A DNA stretch of 64,000 bases from Methylobacterium terricola (GTDB lineage Bacteria; Pseudomonadota; Alphaproteobacteria; Rhizobiales; Beijerinckiaceae), in the NCBI RefSeq assembly GCF_006151805.1, contig NZ_VDDA01000015.1, positions 1 through 64,000 of the forward strand. Reading direction: 5' to 3'. Below the pieces are notes generated by a model that made no database searches, was not told the DNA's origin, and was given only the letters and a program-made list of their open reading frames with translations. Shown piece by piece: positions 7,888 through 15,705 of this stretch (within the stretch, counting starts at the first letter, position 1; every line of letters begins with the position of its first letter). The position numbers and the translations under genes were made by a program.

Positions 7888-9069
7888 ATGCCCCAGATCG
7901 AGGCCAACGGCACCCTTCTGAACTACGAGCTCTCCGGCCCGAGCGGCGCGCCGGTGGTGGTGTTCTCCAACTCGCTCGGCACCTCGCTGGCGATGTGGGA
8001 CCCGCTGGTGCCGTATCTTCGCGGGCGCTACCGGGTGCTGCGCTACGACACCCGCGGCCACGGCGCCTCGCAGGTGCGCGACGAGCGCGCCGAGGTCGAG
8101 GATCTGGCCGACGACCTGATCGGCCTGCTCGATGCCCTCGCCATCCCGCGCGCCCACGTGGTCGGCCTGTCGCTCGGCGGCATGACCGGCCAGGCGGCGG
8201 CGAGCCGCCACCCCGACCGGGTGATCAGCCTGACCCTGATGGCCACCGCCGCCTTCATGCCGAGCGAGGCATCGTGGAACGAGCGCGCCGCGCTGGTGCG
8301 GGAGAAGGGCACGGCGGCGATCGTCGAGGCGACGATGACCCGCTGGTTCACGCCGGACTTCCCCGCCGCGAATCCCGACGCGGTGGCGCCGGTGCGCCAG
8401 CAATTCACCGGCACCGACGCAGCCGGCTATGCCGTGTGCTGCAACGCCATCGGCCGCATGGACCTGCGCCCGGTCCTGACCCGCATCACCGCCCCGACCC
8501 TGGTGATCGCCGGCCGCGACGACCCGGCGACGCCGCCGGCCATGGCCGAGGAGATCTGCGCCGGCATCCCGCATGCCGAGCTGGTGCTGCTGCCGAAGGC
8601 CGCCCACCTTCTCGCCGTCGAGCAGCCGGCGGCGACCGCCGCCCATCTCCTCGGCTTCCTCGACCGCCATCGCGAGGCGGCCGGGACGGCGACCGGCGCG
8701 GCGGCGTTCGAGACGGGGCTCGCCAACCGCAAGAGCGTGCTCGGCGAGGCGCATGTCGAGCGCTCGCTCGCCGCGGCCGGCGACTTCGCCGGGCCGTGGC
8801 AGGACTTCATCACCCGCACCGCCTGGGGCGAGGTCTGGGGCGATCCGCGCATCCCGTGGAAGACCCGCTCCTTCGTGACGCTGGCCATGATGGTGGCGCT
8901 CGGCCGCGAGGAGGAGTTCAAGCTCCATATCCGCCCGGCCTTGCACAACGGGGTCACCGTCTCGGAATTGCAGGCGCTGCTGATCCAGACCGCGATCTAT
9001 GCCGGCGTGCCGGCGGCAAACGGCGCCTTCCGCTGGGCCCGCGAGGTTCTGGGCGACGAGGTCGCCTGA
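7888..9069 (+). CDS. pcaDC: Fused 3-oxoadipate enol-lactonase / 4-carboxymuconolactone decarboxylase
   Basis: A 393-residue bifunctional protein. Residues 1-262 are an alpha/beta hydrolase with nucleophile Ser95 (GLSLGG), acid in the GRDDP loop (211-212) and His240; this is PcaD, which opens the enol-lactone to beta-ketoadipate. Residues 275-393 are a carboxymuconolactone decarboxylase domain (PcaC) with the FVTLAMMVALGR and LHNGVTVSELQ segments. Such PcaDC fusions occur in several bacterial groups and channel two consecutive steps. The ATG at 7888 with GAGG 6 nt upstream is preferred over an in-frame TTG at 7873 that overlaps the pcaB stop. Confidence 0.94.
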   Translation: MPQIEANGTLLNYELSGPSGAPVVVFSNSLGTSLAMWDPLVPYLRGRYRVLRYDTRGHGASQVRDERAEVEDLADDLIGLLDALAIPRAHVVGLSLGGMTGQAAASRHPDRVISLTLMATAAFMPSEASWNERAALVREKGTAAIVEATMTRWFTPDFPAANPDAVAPVRQQFTGTDAAGYAVCCNAIGRMDLRPVLTRITAPTLVIAGRDDPATPPAMAEEICAGIPHAELVLLPKAAHLLAVEQPAATAAHLLGFLDRHREAAGTATGAAAFETGLANRKSVLGEAHVERSLAAAGDFAGPWQDFITRTAWGEVWGDPRIPWKTRSFVTLAMMVALGREEEFKLHIRPALHNGVTVSELQALLIQTAIYAGVPAANGAFRWAREVLGDEVA

Positions 9070-9172
9070 GCGAAGGCGACGCAGCCGCCTCGGCGGATGC
9101 GCCGGGGCGGCCGGGATGGTAGAGCGAGCATCATCCCGGCCGCCTCAGCCCTGCCCGTCGAATTGCGCGATC

Positions 9173-9820
9173 ATGGACGCCGTCACGCCCCGCTCCACTC
9201 CCCGCACCAAGGATCCCGAGCGGACCCGGGCCGACATCCTGGCGGTGGCGACCGAGGAATTCTCCGCCTTCGGGCTCAGCGGCGCCCGGGTCGATGCCAT
9301 CGCCGAGCGCACCCGCACCTCGAAGCGGATGATCTACTATTATTTTGGCAGCAAGGAGGGCCTGTACCTCGCGGTGCTGGAGAAGGCCTATGCCGACATC
9401 CGCCAGGTCGAGGCCGATCTCGACCTCGGCAATCTCGCGCCGGCCGAGGCGATCCGCCGCCTCGTCGAGTTCACCTTCGAGTACGACGACGCCCATCCGG
9501 ACTTCATCCGCCTCGTCGCGATCGAGAACATCCACCGGGCCGAACACCTGTCCGGCTCCGCGACGATCCGCGGCCTCAATCTCGGGGTGATCCGGACCAT
9601 CACCGACATCATCACCCGCGGGCAGGCCGAGGGCCTGTTCCGCCCCGACGTCGATCCCCTCGACGTGCACCTGATGATCAGCGCGCTGTGCTTCTTCCGG
9701 GTGTCGAACCGCCACACCTTCGGGGCGATCTTCTCCATCGATCTCGATGCACCGGACCTGCGCTCGCGCCACAAGCGGATGGTCGGCGACGCGGTGATTG
9801 GGATGCTCGCCCTGCGCTGA
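9173..9820 (+). CDS. TetR-family regulator
   Basis: A 215-residue regulator with an N-terminal TetR helix-turn-helix (residues about 17-63; RADILAVATEEFSAFG, then TSKRMIYYYFGSKEGLY) and a C-terminal ligand and dimer domain of the TetR_C type seen near aromatic and beta-ketoadipate genes. It lies 103 bp after pcaDC on the same strand. It could be a second regulator of the pca genes, or control something outside the operon; there is no divergent partner to suggest a target. The ATG at 9173 is chosen to match usual family length; in-frame upstream starts would add an unrelated arginine-rich segment. Confidence 0.85.
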   Translation: MDAVTPRSTPRTKDPERTRADILAVATEEFSAFGLSGARVDAIAERTRTSKRMIYYYFGSKEGLYLAVLEKAYADIRQVEADLDLGNLAPAEAIRRLVEFTFEYDDAHPDFIRLVAIENIHRAEHLSGSATIRGLNLGVIRTITDIITRGQAEGLFRPDVDPLDVHLMISALCFFRVSNRHTFGAIFSIDLDAPDLRSRHKRMVGDAVIGMLALR

Positions 9821-9894
9821 CCCGGCCGGGAACCGGATCTGCCCCCGGCCGATTACTCCTCATGACTGCGGACCATCTTTCGGAGGAGAGCCCG

Positions 9895-10182
9895 ATGACC
9901 CGGGGCACCAGCCGCCTGATCCTGCTCGCCGTCCTGGCCGCCTCGCCGGTACTGGCGCACATCCATCCGATGCCGGCCGCCGAACGATACGCGCAGGCCG
10001 TCGACAAGCCGCTGGCCGACAGCCCGCAGCGCAGCCGCGAGCAGGCCCCCAACATGCCGCCCGCCCACGAGACCCTGCCCGAGCGCGTCCGCCCCGGCGA
10101 CACCGATTCGACCGGCACCGTGCGGCCGACCGCGCCGGACCCGAAGACGACCGACGGGGTGCTGCGGCCGCAGCGGGGGTGA
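9895..10182 (+). CDS. Small secreted proline-rich protein of unknown function
   Basis: A 95-residue protein with a signal peptide (hydrophobic residues 7-20, likely cleavage after VLAH/A at about 21). The mature part is hydrophilic and rich in Pro, Arg, Thr and Asp, with no cysteine and no recognised domain. The ATG at 9895 follows a GGAGGAG ribosome binding site, which supports it as a real gene. It stands alone, 74 bp after the tetR gene. It is probably periplasmic and disordered. Confidence 0.6.
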   Translation: MTRGTSRLILLAVLAASPVLAHIHPMPAAERYAQAVDKPLADSPQRSREQAPNMPPAHETLPERVRPGDTDSTGTVRPTAPDPKTTDGVLRPQRG

Positions 10183-10464
10183 GGACGGGGCGGAAGCCGG
10201 CTCGATACGCGACGGGTCCGACAGCCTCTGCGTCATCCTGAAGCTGAGGAGCGGGACCCTGGACGACGTCAGGACATACCGGCGTCCGCGCCGGCTCGAG
10301 GGCGGGACGGATCGAGGACGTACGCGGATCAGCTGGCGTGACCGCTCGACCAAGCACCGAGGTACGCTTCCAGGCAAAGCCCCCCTCACTTGCCCTGCCT
10401 CACTTGCCCTATCTTGACCTAGCGGAAGCGGTACCGCTACTCGCACGCAGCCCTCGCTCCAGGG

Positions 10465-11215
10465 ATGCGTGCCGTGTCGATCGCCTTCCTCGTCCTGTGC
10501 CTGAATGTCGGTCTCGTGATCCATGCCGCAAAGACCGGGCGGTTCTCGCCCTGGGGCTGGATCATCATCTTCCTGCCGCCGCTCGGCGGCGTCGCCTACA
10601 TCCTAGTCGAACTCCTGCCGGAACTCCTCGGCTCGCCGCGGGCGCAGAAGACGCAGCGCACGCTCGCGCGCAGCTTGAACCCCGAGAAGACCTACCGGCA
10701 CCTGCGCGACCGTCTGGCGGATGCCGACACCCGTCGCCAACCGCGCCGAATTCGCCGAGGAATGCGCGGCCCTCGGCAAGTGGCAGGAGGCCTGGGAGCA
10801 GTACGACGAGATCGTCCGGCGGCCGAACGGCGGCGAGCCGGTCTTCCATCTCGCCAAGGCCGAGGCCGAGCTGGAGCTCGGCCGCCCCGCCGACGCCCTC
10901 GCCGGCCTCGGCGCGCTGAAAGTACGGGAACCCGACTACGACAGCGCCCGCGAGCACATGCTCCATGCCCGGTCGCTGGCCGCCCTCGGCCGCACGGCCG
11001 AAGCGCTCGACGCCTTCGAGGCGATCTCGCACCGCCATGACAGCTACGAGGCGCGCGCGCGGCGCGCGTCGCTCCTCGCCCAGACAGGACGGCCCGACGA
11101 GGGCCGCCGCATCGCGGAGGAGATCCTGGACCGGCTGCGCCGGGCTCCCGCCCATGTGCGCAAGCTCCAGGCGGACTGGAAGCACCTCGCCGAGGACGTC
11201 CTGCGCCGGACCTGA
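10465..11215 (+). pseudogene. PLDc_N and TPR membrane protein, split by a +1 frameshift
   Basis: The 5' part encodes an N-terminal membrane region with a PLDc_N (cardiolipin synthase N-terminal) hairpin: a helix at residues 3-18 and the RFSPWGWIIIFLPPLGG segment at 26-42. The 3' part, in another frame, encodes TPR-like helices (AALGKWQEAWEQYDEI, LAALGRTAEALDAFEAI). The frames join at 10721-10735: removing one C from the CCC at 10730-10732 restores ADTVANRAEFAEECAALG. The restored protein would be 249 residues. It may be a true mutation or a sequencing error; both halves otherwise look well kept. Function unknown; a membrane-anchored TPR scaffold is likely. Confidence 0.75.
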
Positions 11216-11240
11216 CCTTCCGGCCGAATGACCGGGCGGA

Positions 11241-11873
11241 TCAGCGGTTCGCCGTCGTCACCGGCGAGGCGATGCCGTTCAGCGCCACCCAGGCGAGGCC
11301 GTCCTGGCCCTCGCGCTTCACGTAGGTATAGCCGGTGCGCTGCCAGGGCAGGATCATGTTGGTCTTGTTGTCGAGGATGTAGTCGCCGCGGTCGGTGCGG
11401 ACCATCAGGACCGCGTGCCCCTCGCCGATCTCGTCGATCACCACGGTCATCCGCAGGGCCCGGCGGGCGAGGCCGCGCTCGACCAGCATGCGGCGCTTGA
11501 GGAGCTGGTAATCCTCGCAATCGCCCTGGCCGTCATCGGGGAAGTCCCAGCGGTCGACCACGCCCCAATGATCCTGGTCGATCATCGGCCGGATCCGGCC
11601 GTTCACCCGGCGATTCACCGCGGTGAGCGTGCGCCAGAGGGCCGGCGTCATCGTCAGCGTGGCCGGTTCCTTGGTGTCGACCGCGCATTCCGCCGGGTAG
11701 CGGCTGCAGAATTCGGTCCAGGCGCTCACGGGCTTCGCGGCACCGCCACGCTCGATCGCCACGCTGGCGTCCGGCAGGGCCGCCAAGGTCTGCGTCTGTC
11801 CCTGCGTGGTGGCGCCGCCGATCAGCAGCAGCGTCCCGAGAAGCCCCAGCTGCGCCGCACGGGCGCCGCGCAT
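11241..11873 (-). CDS. Transglutaminase-like cysteine peptidase (BTLCP, LapG-type fold), copy 1
   Basis: A periplasmic-type peptidase of the BTLCP family (Peptidase_C93, the LapG family). The triad is visible as Cys in GDCEDYQLLKR, His in GEGHAVLM and Asp in YILDNKTNM (residues 139, 173 and 188 counted from an in-frame upstream ATG at 11933; 20 fewer from the start used here). The start at 11873 gives a standard signal peptide (MRGARAAQLGLLGTLLLIGG). LapG cleaves surface adhesins under cyclic-di-GMP control, but no LapD or adhesin gene is nearby, so the substrate is unknown. It is a tandem paralogue of the next gene; together they look like a local duplication. The 3' end is 25 bp from the convergent frameshifted TPR gene. 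Confidence 0.85.
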   Translation of the reverse strand: MRGARAAQLGLLGTLLLIGGATTQGQTQTLAALPDASVAIERGGAAKPVSAWTEFCSRYPAECAVDTKEPATLTMTPALWRTLTAVNRRVNGRIRPMIDQDHWGVVDRWDFPDDGQGDCEDYQLLKRRMLVERGLARRALRMTVVIDEIGEGHAVLMVRTDRGDYILDNKTNMILPWQRTGYTYVKREGQDGLAWVALNGIASPVTTANR

Positions 11874-11948
11874 CAGGAGGCCTTGGCGATCGAGGTGGAT
11901 CGCGCGGCCGAGGCCGTCCATCACTGCCCGCATTGCCCCATCGACTCT

Positions 11949-11971
11949 AGCTTGGTTCTTGCTTCCAAGCT
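11949..11971. promoter_or_regulatory. Inverted repeat upstream of peptidase copy 1
   Basis: AGCTTGG and CCAAGCT are separated by 9 nt. The repeat lies in the 205-bp gap between the two peptidase genes, upstream of copy 1. The gap also contains an unusually AT-rich run around 11998-12020. It could be an operator or a 5' leader hairpin. No regulator is adjacent. Confidence 0.3.
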
Positions 11972-12078
11972 GCCACGGGGCCGGGCGGGGCTCAACCGAA
12001 AAATTTAAACCTCGTTAAACGCCTCTGCCGCACTTTGGTTCCAATTCGAGACGCAGATTCTTTGGCTGATTCGCCGGC

Positions 12079-12741
12079 TCAGCGGTTGGCGGTGACGGTC
12101 GGGGCGGTGGCGCCGCCGAGCGAGACCCACGCGGTCACATCCTGCGACTCGCGCTTGATGAAGGTGTAGCCGGTCCGGTGCCAGGGCAGCACGGCGCTGG
12201 TCTTGTTGTCGAGGACGAAATCGCCGCGGTCGGTGCGCAGCATCAGCACGGCGTGGCCCTCGCCCTTCTCGTCGATGACCACCGTCATCCGCATCGCGCG
12301 CCGCGGCAGCCCGGCCTGGGCGAGCAGCTTGCGCTTGAGGAGCTGGAAGTCCTCGCAATCGCCCGAGCCGTCCTCGGCGAGGTCCCAGCGGTCCGGCACG
12401 CCCCAATGCTCCTGGTCAGTGATCGGGCGGAGCGAGGTGTTGACGTGACGGTTGAGGCTGGTGACCGTCTGCCACAGCTTCGGGGTCAGGGCCACCTGGG
12501 CCGGCTCGCTCGGGTCGACGGCGCATTCCTGGGCGTAGCGGGCGCAGAACTCGACCCAGCCGACGATCGGCCGCGCCTGGCCGAGATCCGGGGCGCCGGC
12601 GCTCGGCATCGGCAGGGCGGCGAAGGTCTGGCCTTGCGCCTGGGCCGCCGCCTCGCCGCTCTGGGCCGAGACCAGGGCCGCCGCGATCATCGCCGCACCG
12701 GCCAGAACCCGCTTCACCTGCTGCCCGAAACCCGTGGTCAT
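12079..12741 (-). CDS. Transglutaminase-like cysteine peptidase (BTLCP, LapG-type fold), copy 2
   Basis: A 220-residue secreted protein with a signal peptide (residues 9-34, ending near AAAQAQG) and the same catalytic triad as its neighbour: Cys129 (GDCEDFQLLKR), His163 (GEGHAVLM) and Asp178 (FVLDNKTSA). It is strongly similar to copy 1 over the whole mature part, most clearly across the VEFCARY...ECAVD and QEHWGVPDRWD segments. Both copies keep intact active sites, so neither is obviously decaying. The start ATG at 12741 follows an AGGAAG-like purine stretch. Substrate unknown. Confidence 0.85.
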   Translation of the reverse strand: MTTGFGQQVKRVLAGAAMIAAALVSAQSGEAAAQAQGQTFAALPMPSAGAPDLGQARPIVGWVEFCARYAQECAVDPSEPAQVALTPKLWQTVTSLNRHVNTSLRPITDQEHWGVPDRWDLAEDGSGDCEDFQLLKRKLLAQAGLPRRAMRMTVVIDEKGEGHAVLMLRTDRGDFVLDNKTSAVLPWHRTGYTFIKRESQDVTAWVSLGGATAPTVTANR

Positions 12742-12917
12742 CTGCGCCGTCCCCTTCGTTAGGAAGGAGAATGGCCGCGCACCCCCTGGGCGCCGCTGAA
12801 ATGGATCCGCGCAATTTTATCGATTCGCGGACCCCGGGATCGGAGGCGGAAACAGGCCCAAGACCCCGCTCAACTGATCCGTCGAAAAGCCGGGATCGCG
12901 TTAGCGGGTCGTTCAAC

Positions 12918-13424
12918 TTAACCGGACGTTCCTGGCTGGATCGGCGCCTGGTAGGACAGGCCCATGTCCCAGGGGAAGTAGATCCAGGTGTCCTGGCTGA
13001 CCTCGGTGACGAAGGTGTCGATCAGCGGGCGGCCGGCGGGCTTGGCGTAGACGGTGGCGAAATGCGCGTTCGGCAGCATCGCGCGCACCACCTGGGCGGT
13101 CTTGCCGGTATCGGTCAGATCGTCGAGGACCAGCACGCCGCGGCCGCTGCCGTCGCCGATCACGCGGATGCTCGGCGCCACGTCCTTGAGCACCTTGAGG
13201 GCGCCCTGCTCCTGGTAATCGTGGTAGCTCGCCACGCAGACGGTCTCGATCAGCCGGATGCCGAGCTCGCGCGCCACGATCGCGGCCGGTACCAGCCCGC
13301 CGCGGGTGATGCACACGATGGCCTCGAAGGGGCCGGCGCCGGCGAGGCGCCAGGCCAGCGCCCGGGCGTCGCGGTGGAACTGGTCCCAGGAAACCGGGAA
13401 GGCCTTGTCGCTCGGTGCAGCCAT
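12918..13424 (-). CDS. gpt: Xanthine phosphoribosyltransferase
   Basis: A 168-residue type I phosphoribosyltransferase that converts xanthine (and guanine) with PRPP to the nucleotide in purine salvage. The PRPP-binding loop is VLVLDDLTDTGKT (residues 97-109), with the two acidic residues expected. The hood and C-terminal segments (WIYFPWDMG) match the Gpt family rather than hypoxanthine-specific enzymes. The start ATG is at 13424. It is transcribed after the CinA-like gene, with an 8-bp gap, so the two are probably co-transcribed. Confidence 0.9.
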   Translation of the reverse strand: MAAPSDKAFPVSWDQFHRDARALAWRLAGAGPFEAIVCITRGGLVPAAIVARELGIRLIETVCVASYHDYQEQGALKVLKDVAPSIRVIGDGSGRGVLVLDDLTDTGKTAQVVRAMLPNAHFATVYAKPAGRPLIDTFVTEVSQDTWIYFPWDMGLSYQAPIQPGTSG

Positions 13425-13432
13425 GGTTCTCG

Positions 13433-14185
13433 TCAGTTCCGCTCTGCCTGGAGGCGCGCCAGCAGCGCCTCGATGTCGGTGCGCGCCGCCGCCAGGGCCT
13501 CGGGCTCGCGGCCGCGCACCACGATCTGGTTGCGAAAGCCCGCCGGCGTCATCGACGGGTAGGAGCCGATCGAGACGCCCGGATGCGCCTTGGCGACGAC
13601 GGCCAACCCCTCGGCGTAGCCGCCCTCCGGCAGGTTGCCGGCCTCGATCGTCTCGGCGATCACCCGCGCGCCGGTCTTCAGCCGCGGGGCGACCGAATCC
13701 AGCATAGCCTGCATGATCGAGGGGACGCCCGCCATCACGATCACGTTCTCGATCATGAAGCCCGGCGCCTTCGAGATCGGGTTCTCGATCAGCTCGGCGC
13801 CGAACGGGATCCGGGCCATGCGCAGCCGGGCCTCGTTGAGATCCTCCGGCTTGATGCGCTCGAGCAGCATCGCCCGCGCGCGCGGATCGACGTCGATGCC
13901 GACGCCGACCGCGTCCGCGACGCAATCGGCCGTGATGTCGTCGTGGGTCGGCCCGATGCCGCCGGTGGTGAACAGGTAGGTGTAGCGGGCCCGCAGGGCG
14001 TTGACCGCGCCGACGATCTCCTCGGCCACGTCCGGCACCACCCGGACCTCGCGCAGGTCGATGCCGGAATTGGTCAGGTACTCGGCGATGTAGCCGATGT
14101 TCTTGTCCTTGGTGCGCCCGGACAGGATCTCGTCGCCGATGACCAGGATGGCGGCCGTGACCGGGGTGGGGCTGGCATCGGGCAT
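13433..14185 (-). CDS. CinA-like molybdopterin-binding domain protein (MoaB/Mog fold)
   Basis: A 250-residue protein of the COG1058 group, which is the N-terminal domain of CinA without the C-terminal nicotinamide amidase. The fold marks are ILVIGDEILSGRTKDKN (near residue 14), the TTGGIGPTHDDITAD loop and VIVMAGVPSIMQ. Related proteins act as pyrophosphatases on nucleotide cofactors; the exact reaction here is not settled. The ATG at 14185 has a GAGGA ribosome binding site; an upstream in-frame start would add an unlikely Arg/Gly-rich stretch. It precedes gpt in one unit. Confidence 0.85.
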   Translation of the reverse strand: MPDASPTPVTAAILVIGDEILSGRTKDKNIGYIAEYLTNSGIDLREVRVVPDVAEEIVGAVNALRARYTYLFTTGGIGPTHDDITADCVADAVGVGIDVDPRARAMLLERIKPEDLNEARLRMARIPFGAELIENPISKAPGFMIENVIVMAGVPSIMQAMLDSVAPRLKTGARVIAETIEAGNLPEGGYAEGLAVVAKAHPGVSIGSYPSMTPAGFRNQIVVRGREPEALAAARTDIEALLARLQAERN

Positions 14186-14314
14186 CGGGCGTCCTCGCAA
14201 CGGAACGACAAGGTTGACGCCCGCCTTATCCCGGCGCCCGGGCGGGCTCAAGCGTGACACCCCGGCGCCCACCGGTTAAGCGCCGGGAATGCCCATCGAT
14301 CCCGCGTCCCGCGC

Positions 14315-15022
14315 ATGCGCTTCCTCAGGCCCCTGACCGAGGGGCGGCTGGTGCGCCGCTACAAGCGCTTCCTCGCCGATGTCGAGCTCGCCGACGGGCG
14401 CCTCGTCACGGCGCATTGCGCCAATCCGGGGGCGATGCTCGGCCTCGTCGAACCCGGCCGGCCGGTGCTGCTCTCGGCCTCCACCAACCCGGCCCGCAAG
14501 CTCGCCTGGTCGTGGGAGCTGGTCGAGGCCGACCTGCCCGGCGGGCCGCAATGGGTCGGCATCAACACCGCCCGGCCGAACGCCCTGGTGGCGGAGGCCT
14601 TCCACGATCGGCGCCTCCCTCCCCTCGCCGGCGCCACGTCCTGGCGGGCGGAGGTGGCCTATGGCCGGGCGAGCCGGGTCGATTTCCTCGCCGGCGACGC
14701 CGCCGGGCCGATCCATGTCGAGGTCAAGAACTGCCACCTGATGCGCCGGCCCGGCCTCGCCGAGTTCCCGGATTGCGTCGCCGCCCGCAGCGCCCGCCAC
14801 ATGGACGAGCTCGCCGAGGTGGTACGCCTCGGCGGGCGCGCGATGGTGATCTGGGTGGTGCAGATGCGGGCCGAGCGCTTCGCGGTGGCCGGCGATCTCG
14901 ATCCCGGCTTTGCCGCGGCCTTCCGGCGGGCGCGAGCGGCGGGCGTGGCGGCGCACGCCTATACCTGCCGGATCGACGCGACGGAGGTGACGATCGGGAC
15001 CGAGATCCCGATCGTCGAATGA
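14315..15022 (+). CDS. sfsA: SfsA family protein
   Basis: A 235-residue SfsA homologue. The OB-like N-terminal part (LVRRYKRFLADVELADGR, then AHCANPGAMLGLVEPG) and the nuclease-like core (HVEVKNCHLMRR, EFPDCVAARSARH, YTCRI) are all present. SfsA was found as a sugar fermentation stimulator in E. coli, and its core resembles PD-(D/E)XK nucleases with the D...EVK signature. Its real role is not settled. The gene stands alone, 129 bp from the divergent cinA-like gene. Confidence 0.93.
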   Translation: MRFLRPLTEGRLVRRYKRFLADVELADGRLVTAHCANPGAMLGLVEPGRPVLLSASTNPARKLAWSWELVEADLPGGPQWVGINTARPNALVAEAFHDRRLPPLAGATSWRAEVAYGRASRVDFLAGDAAGPIHVEVKNCHLMRRPGLAEFPDCVAARSARHMDELAEVVRLGGRAMVIWVVQMRAERFAVAGDLDPGFAAAFRRARAAGVAAHAYTCRIDATEVTIGTEIPIVE

Positions 15023-15026
15023 GCGT

Positions 15027-15380
15027 CTACCAGCGGCCGGGACCGGGCTCGTCGTCCCAGTGCCGGTGACGGTACCCGGGGGGCGGACCGCCCCAGCGGG
15101 GGCCGTCGCGGTAACCGCCGTCCCGGTAGCCGGGGCCCTCGTCGCAGACCCGCACCCGGCGGACGACCTCATCGCCATACGGATCGATGCGGCGCTTGAC
15201 GAAGGTCCGGCAGGATTCGGGCGCTTGGACGACGCGCGGCGGCGGCGGAGGCGGCGGTGCGCGCCACTCGCCCCGTCCCTCGAAGCGGGGGGGCGGATAT
15301 TCGTCGAGATCGGCCGCGGCGACCGGGCCGGCGAGGGAGAGGAGCGCGAGGGCTCCGAGGAAGGCGGTGCGCGCAGTCAT
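15027..15380 (-). CDS. Small secreted Pro/Arg/Gly-rich protein
   Basis: A 117-residue protein with a clean signal peptide (MTARTAFLGALALLSLAG, cleavage near VAAA-D at about 23). The mature part has a polyproline run, one CRTFVKRRIDPYGDEVVRRV segment with a second cysteine a little downstream, and a Tyr/Arg/Gly/Asp-rich tail. Short secreted proteins with this pattern are common in Rhizobiales and have no known function. The two cysteines could form a disulfide. The ATG at 15380 is chosen because it begins the signal peptide. Confidence 0.65.
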   Translation of the reverse strand: MTARTAFLGALALLSLAGPVAAADLDEYPPPRFEGRGEWRAPPPPPPPRVVQAPESCRTFVKRRIDPYGDEVVRRVRVCDEGPGYRDGGYRDGPRWGGPPPGYRHRHWDDEPGPGRW

Positions 15381-15705
15381 GGGGTGCGACTCTGGCTTGG
15401 CGACGCTTCGGGCGGTCACGACCGCCGGCATGCCTGCAACGTCGCATCCCGGCCTTGAACCGCGGCTGAAGCCGCCGTTGCCGGGCAGTCAGGTTGCCGT
15501 CCGCGAAGAGGGGGGCCAGGCCGCTCGCGGCGTCGCTGACGGGTTGCACCAGCCCTCCAGGCAAAGGCAGGCCGGTTCGCCGGCCCGTCGCGCGGACGGA
15601 TCGCCGGGCCGTGCCCCCTTGCGACTCACGGTTAGCAATTTCCCTTCGGTAAGCCGCGCTTAGTTCCTTTGCTTTACCCTGGCGCGGCCTTGCGGAGCGT
15701 CGGTC
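15381..15705. other. Non-coding gap with one UUCG-type hairpin
   Basis: No credible gene is seen in this 325-bp gap between divergent genes. At 15570-15585 GGCCGG and CCGGCC enclose a TTCG tetraloop, a very stable hairpin but without a T-run. An AT-richer stretch at 15630-15680 probably holds the promoter of the chemoreceptor gene that begins at 15706. Confidence 0.5.
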
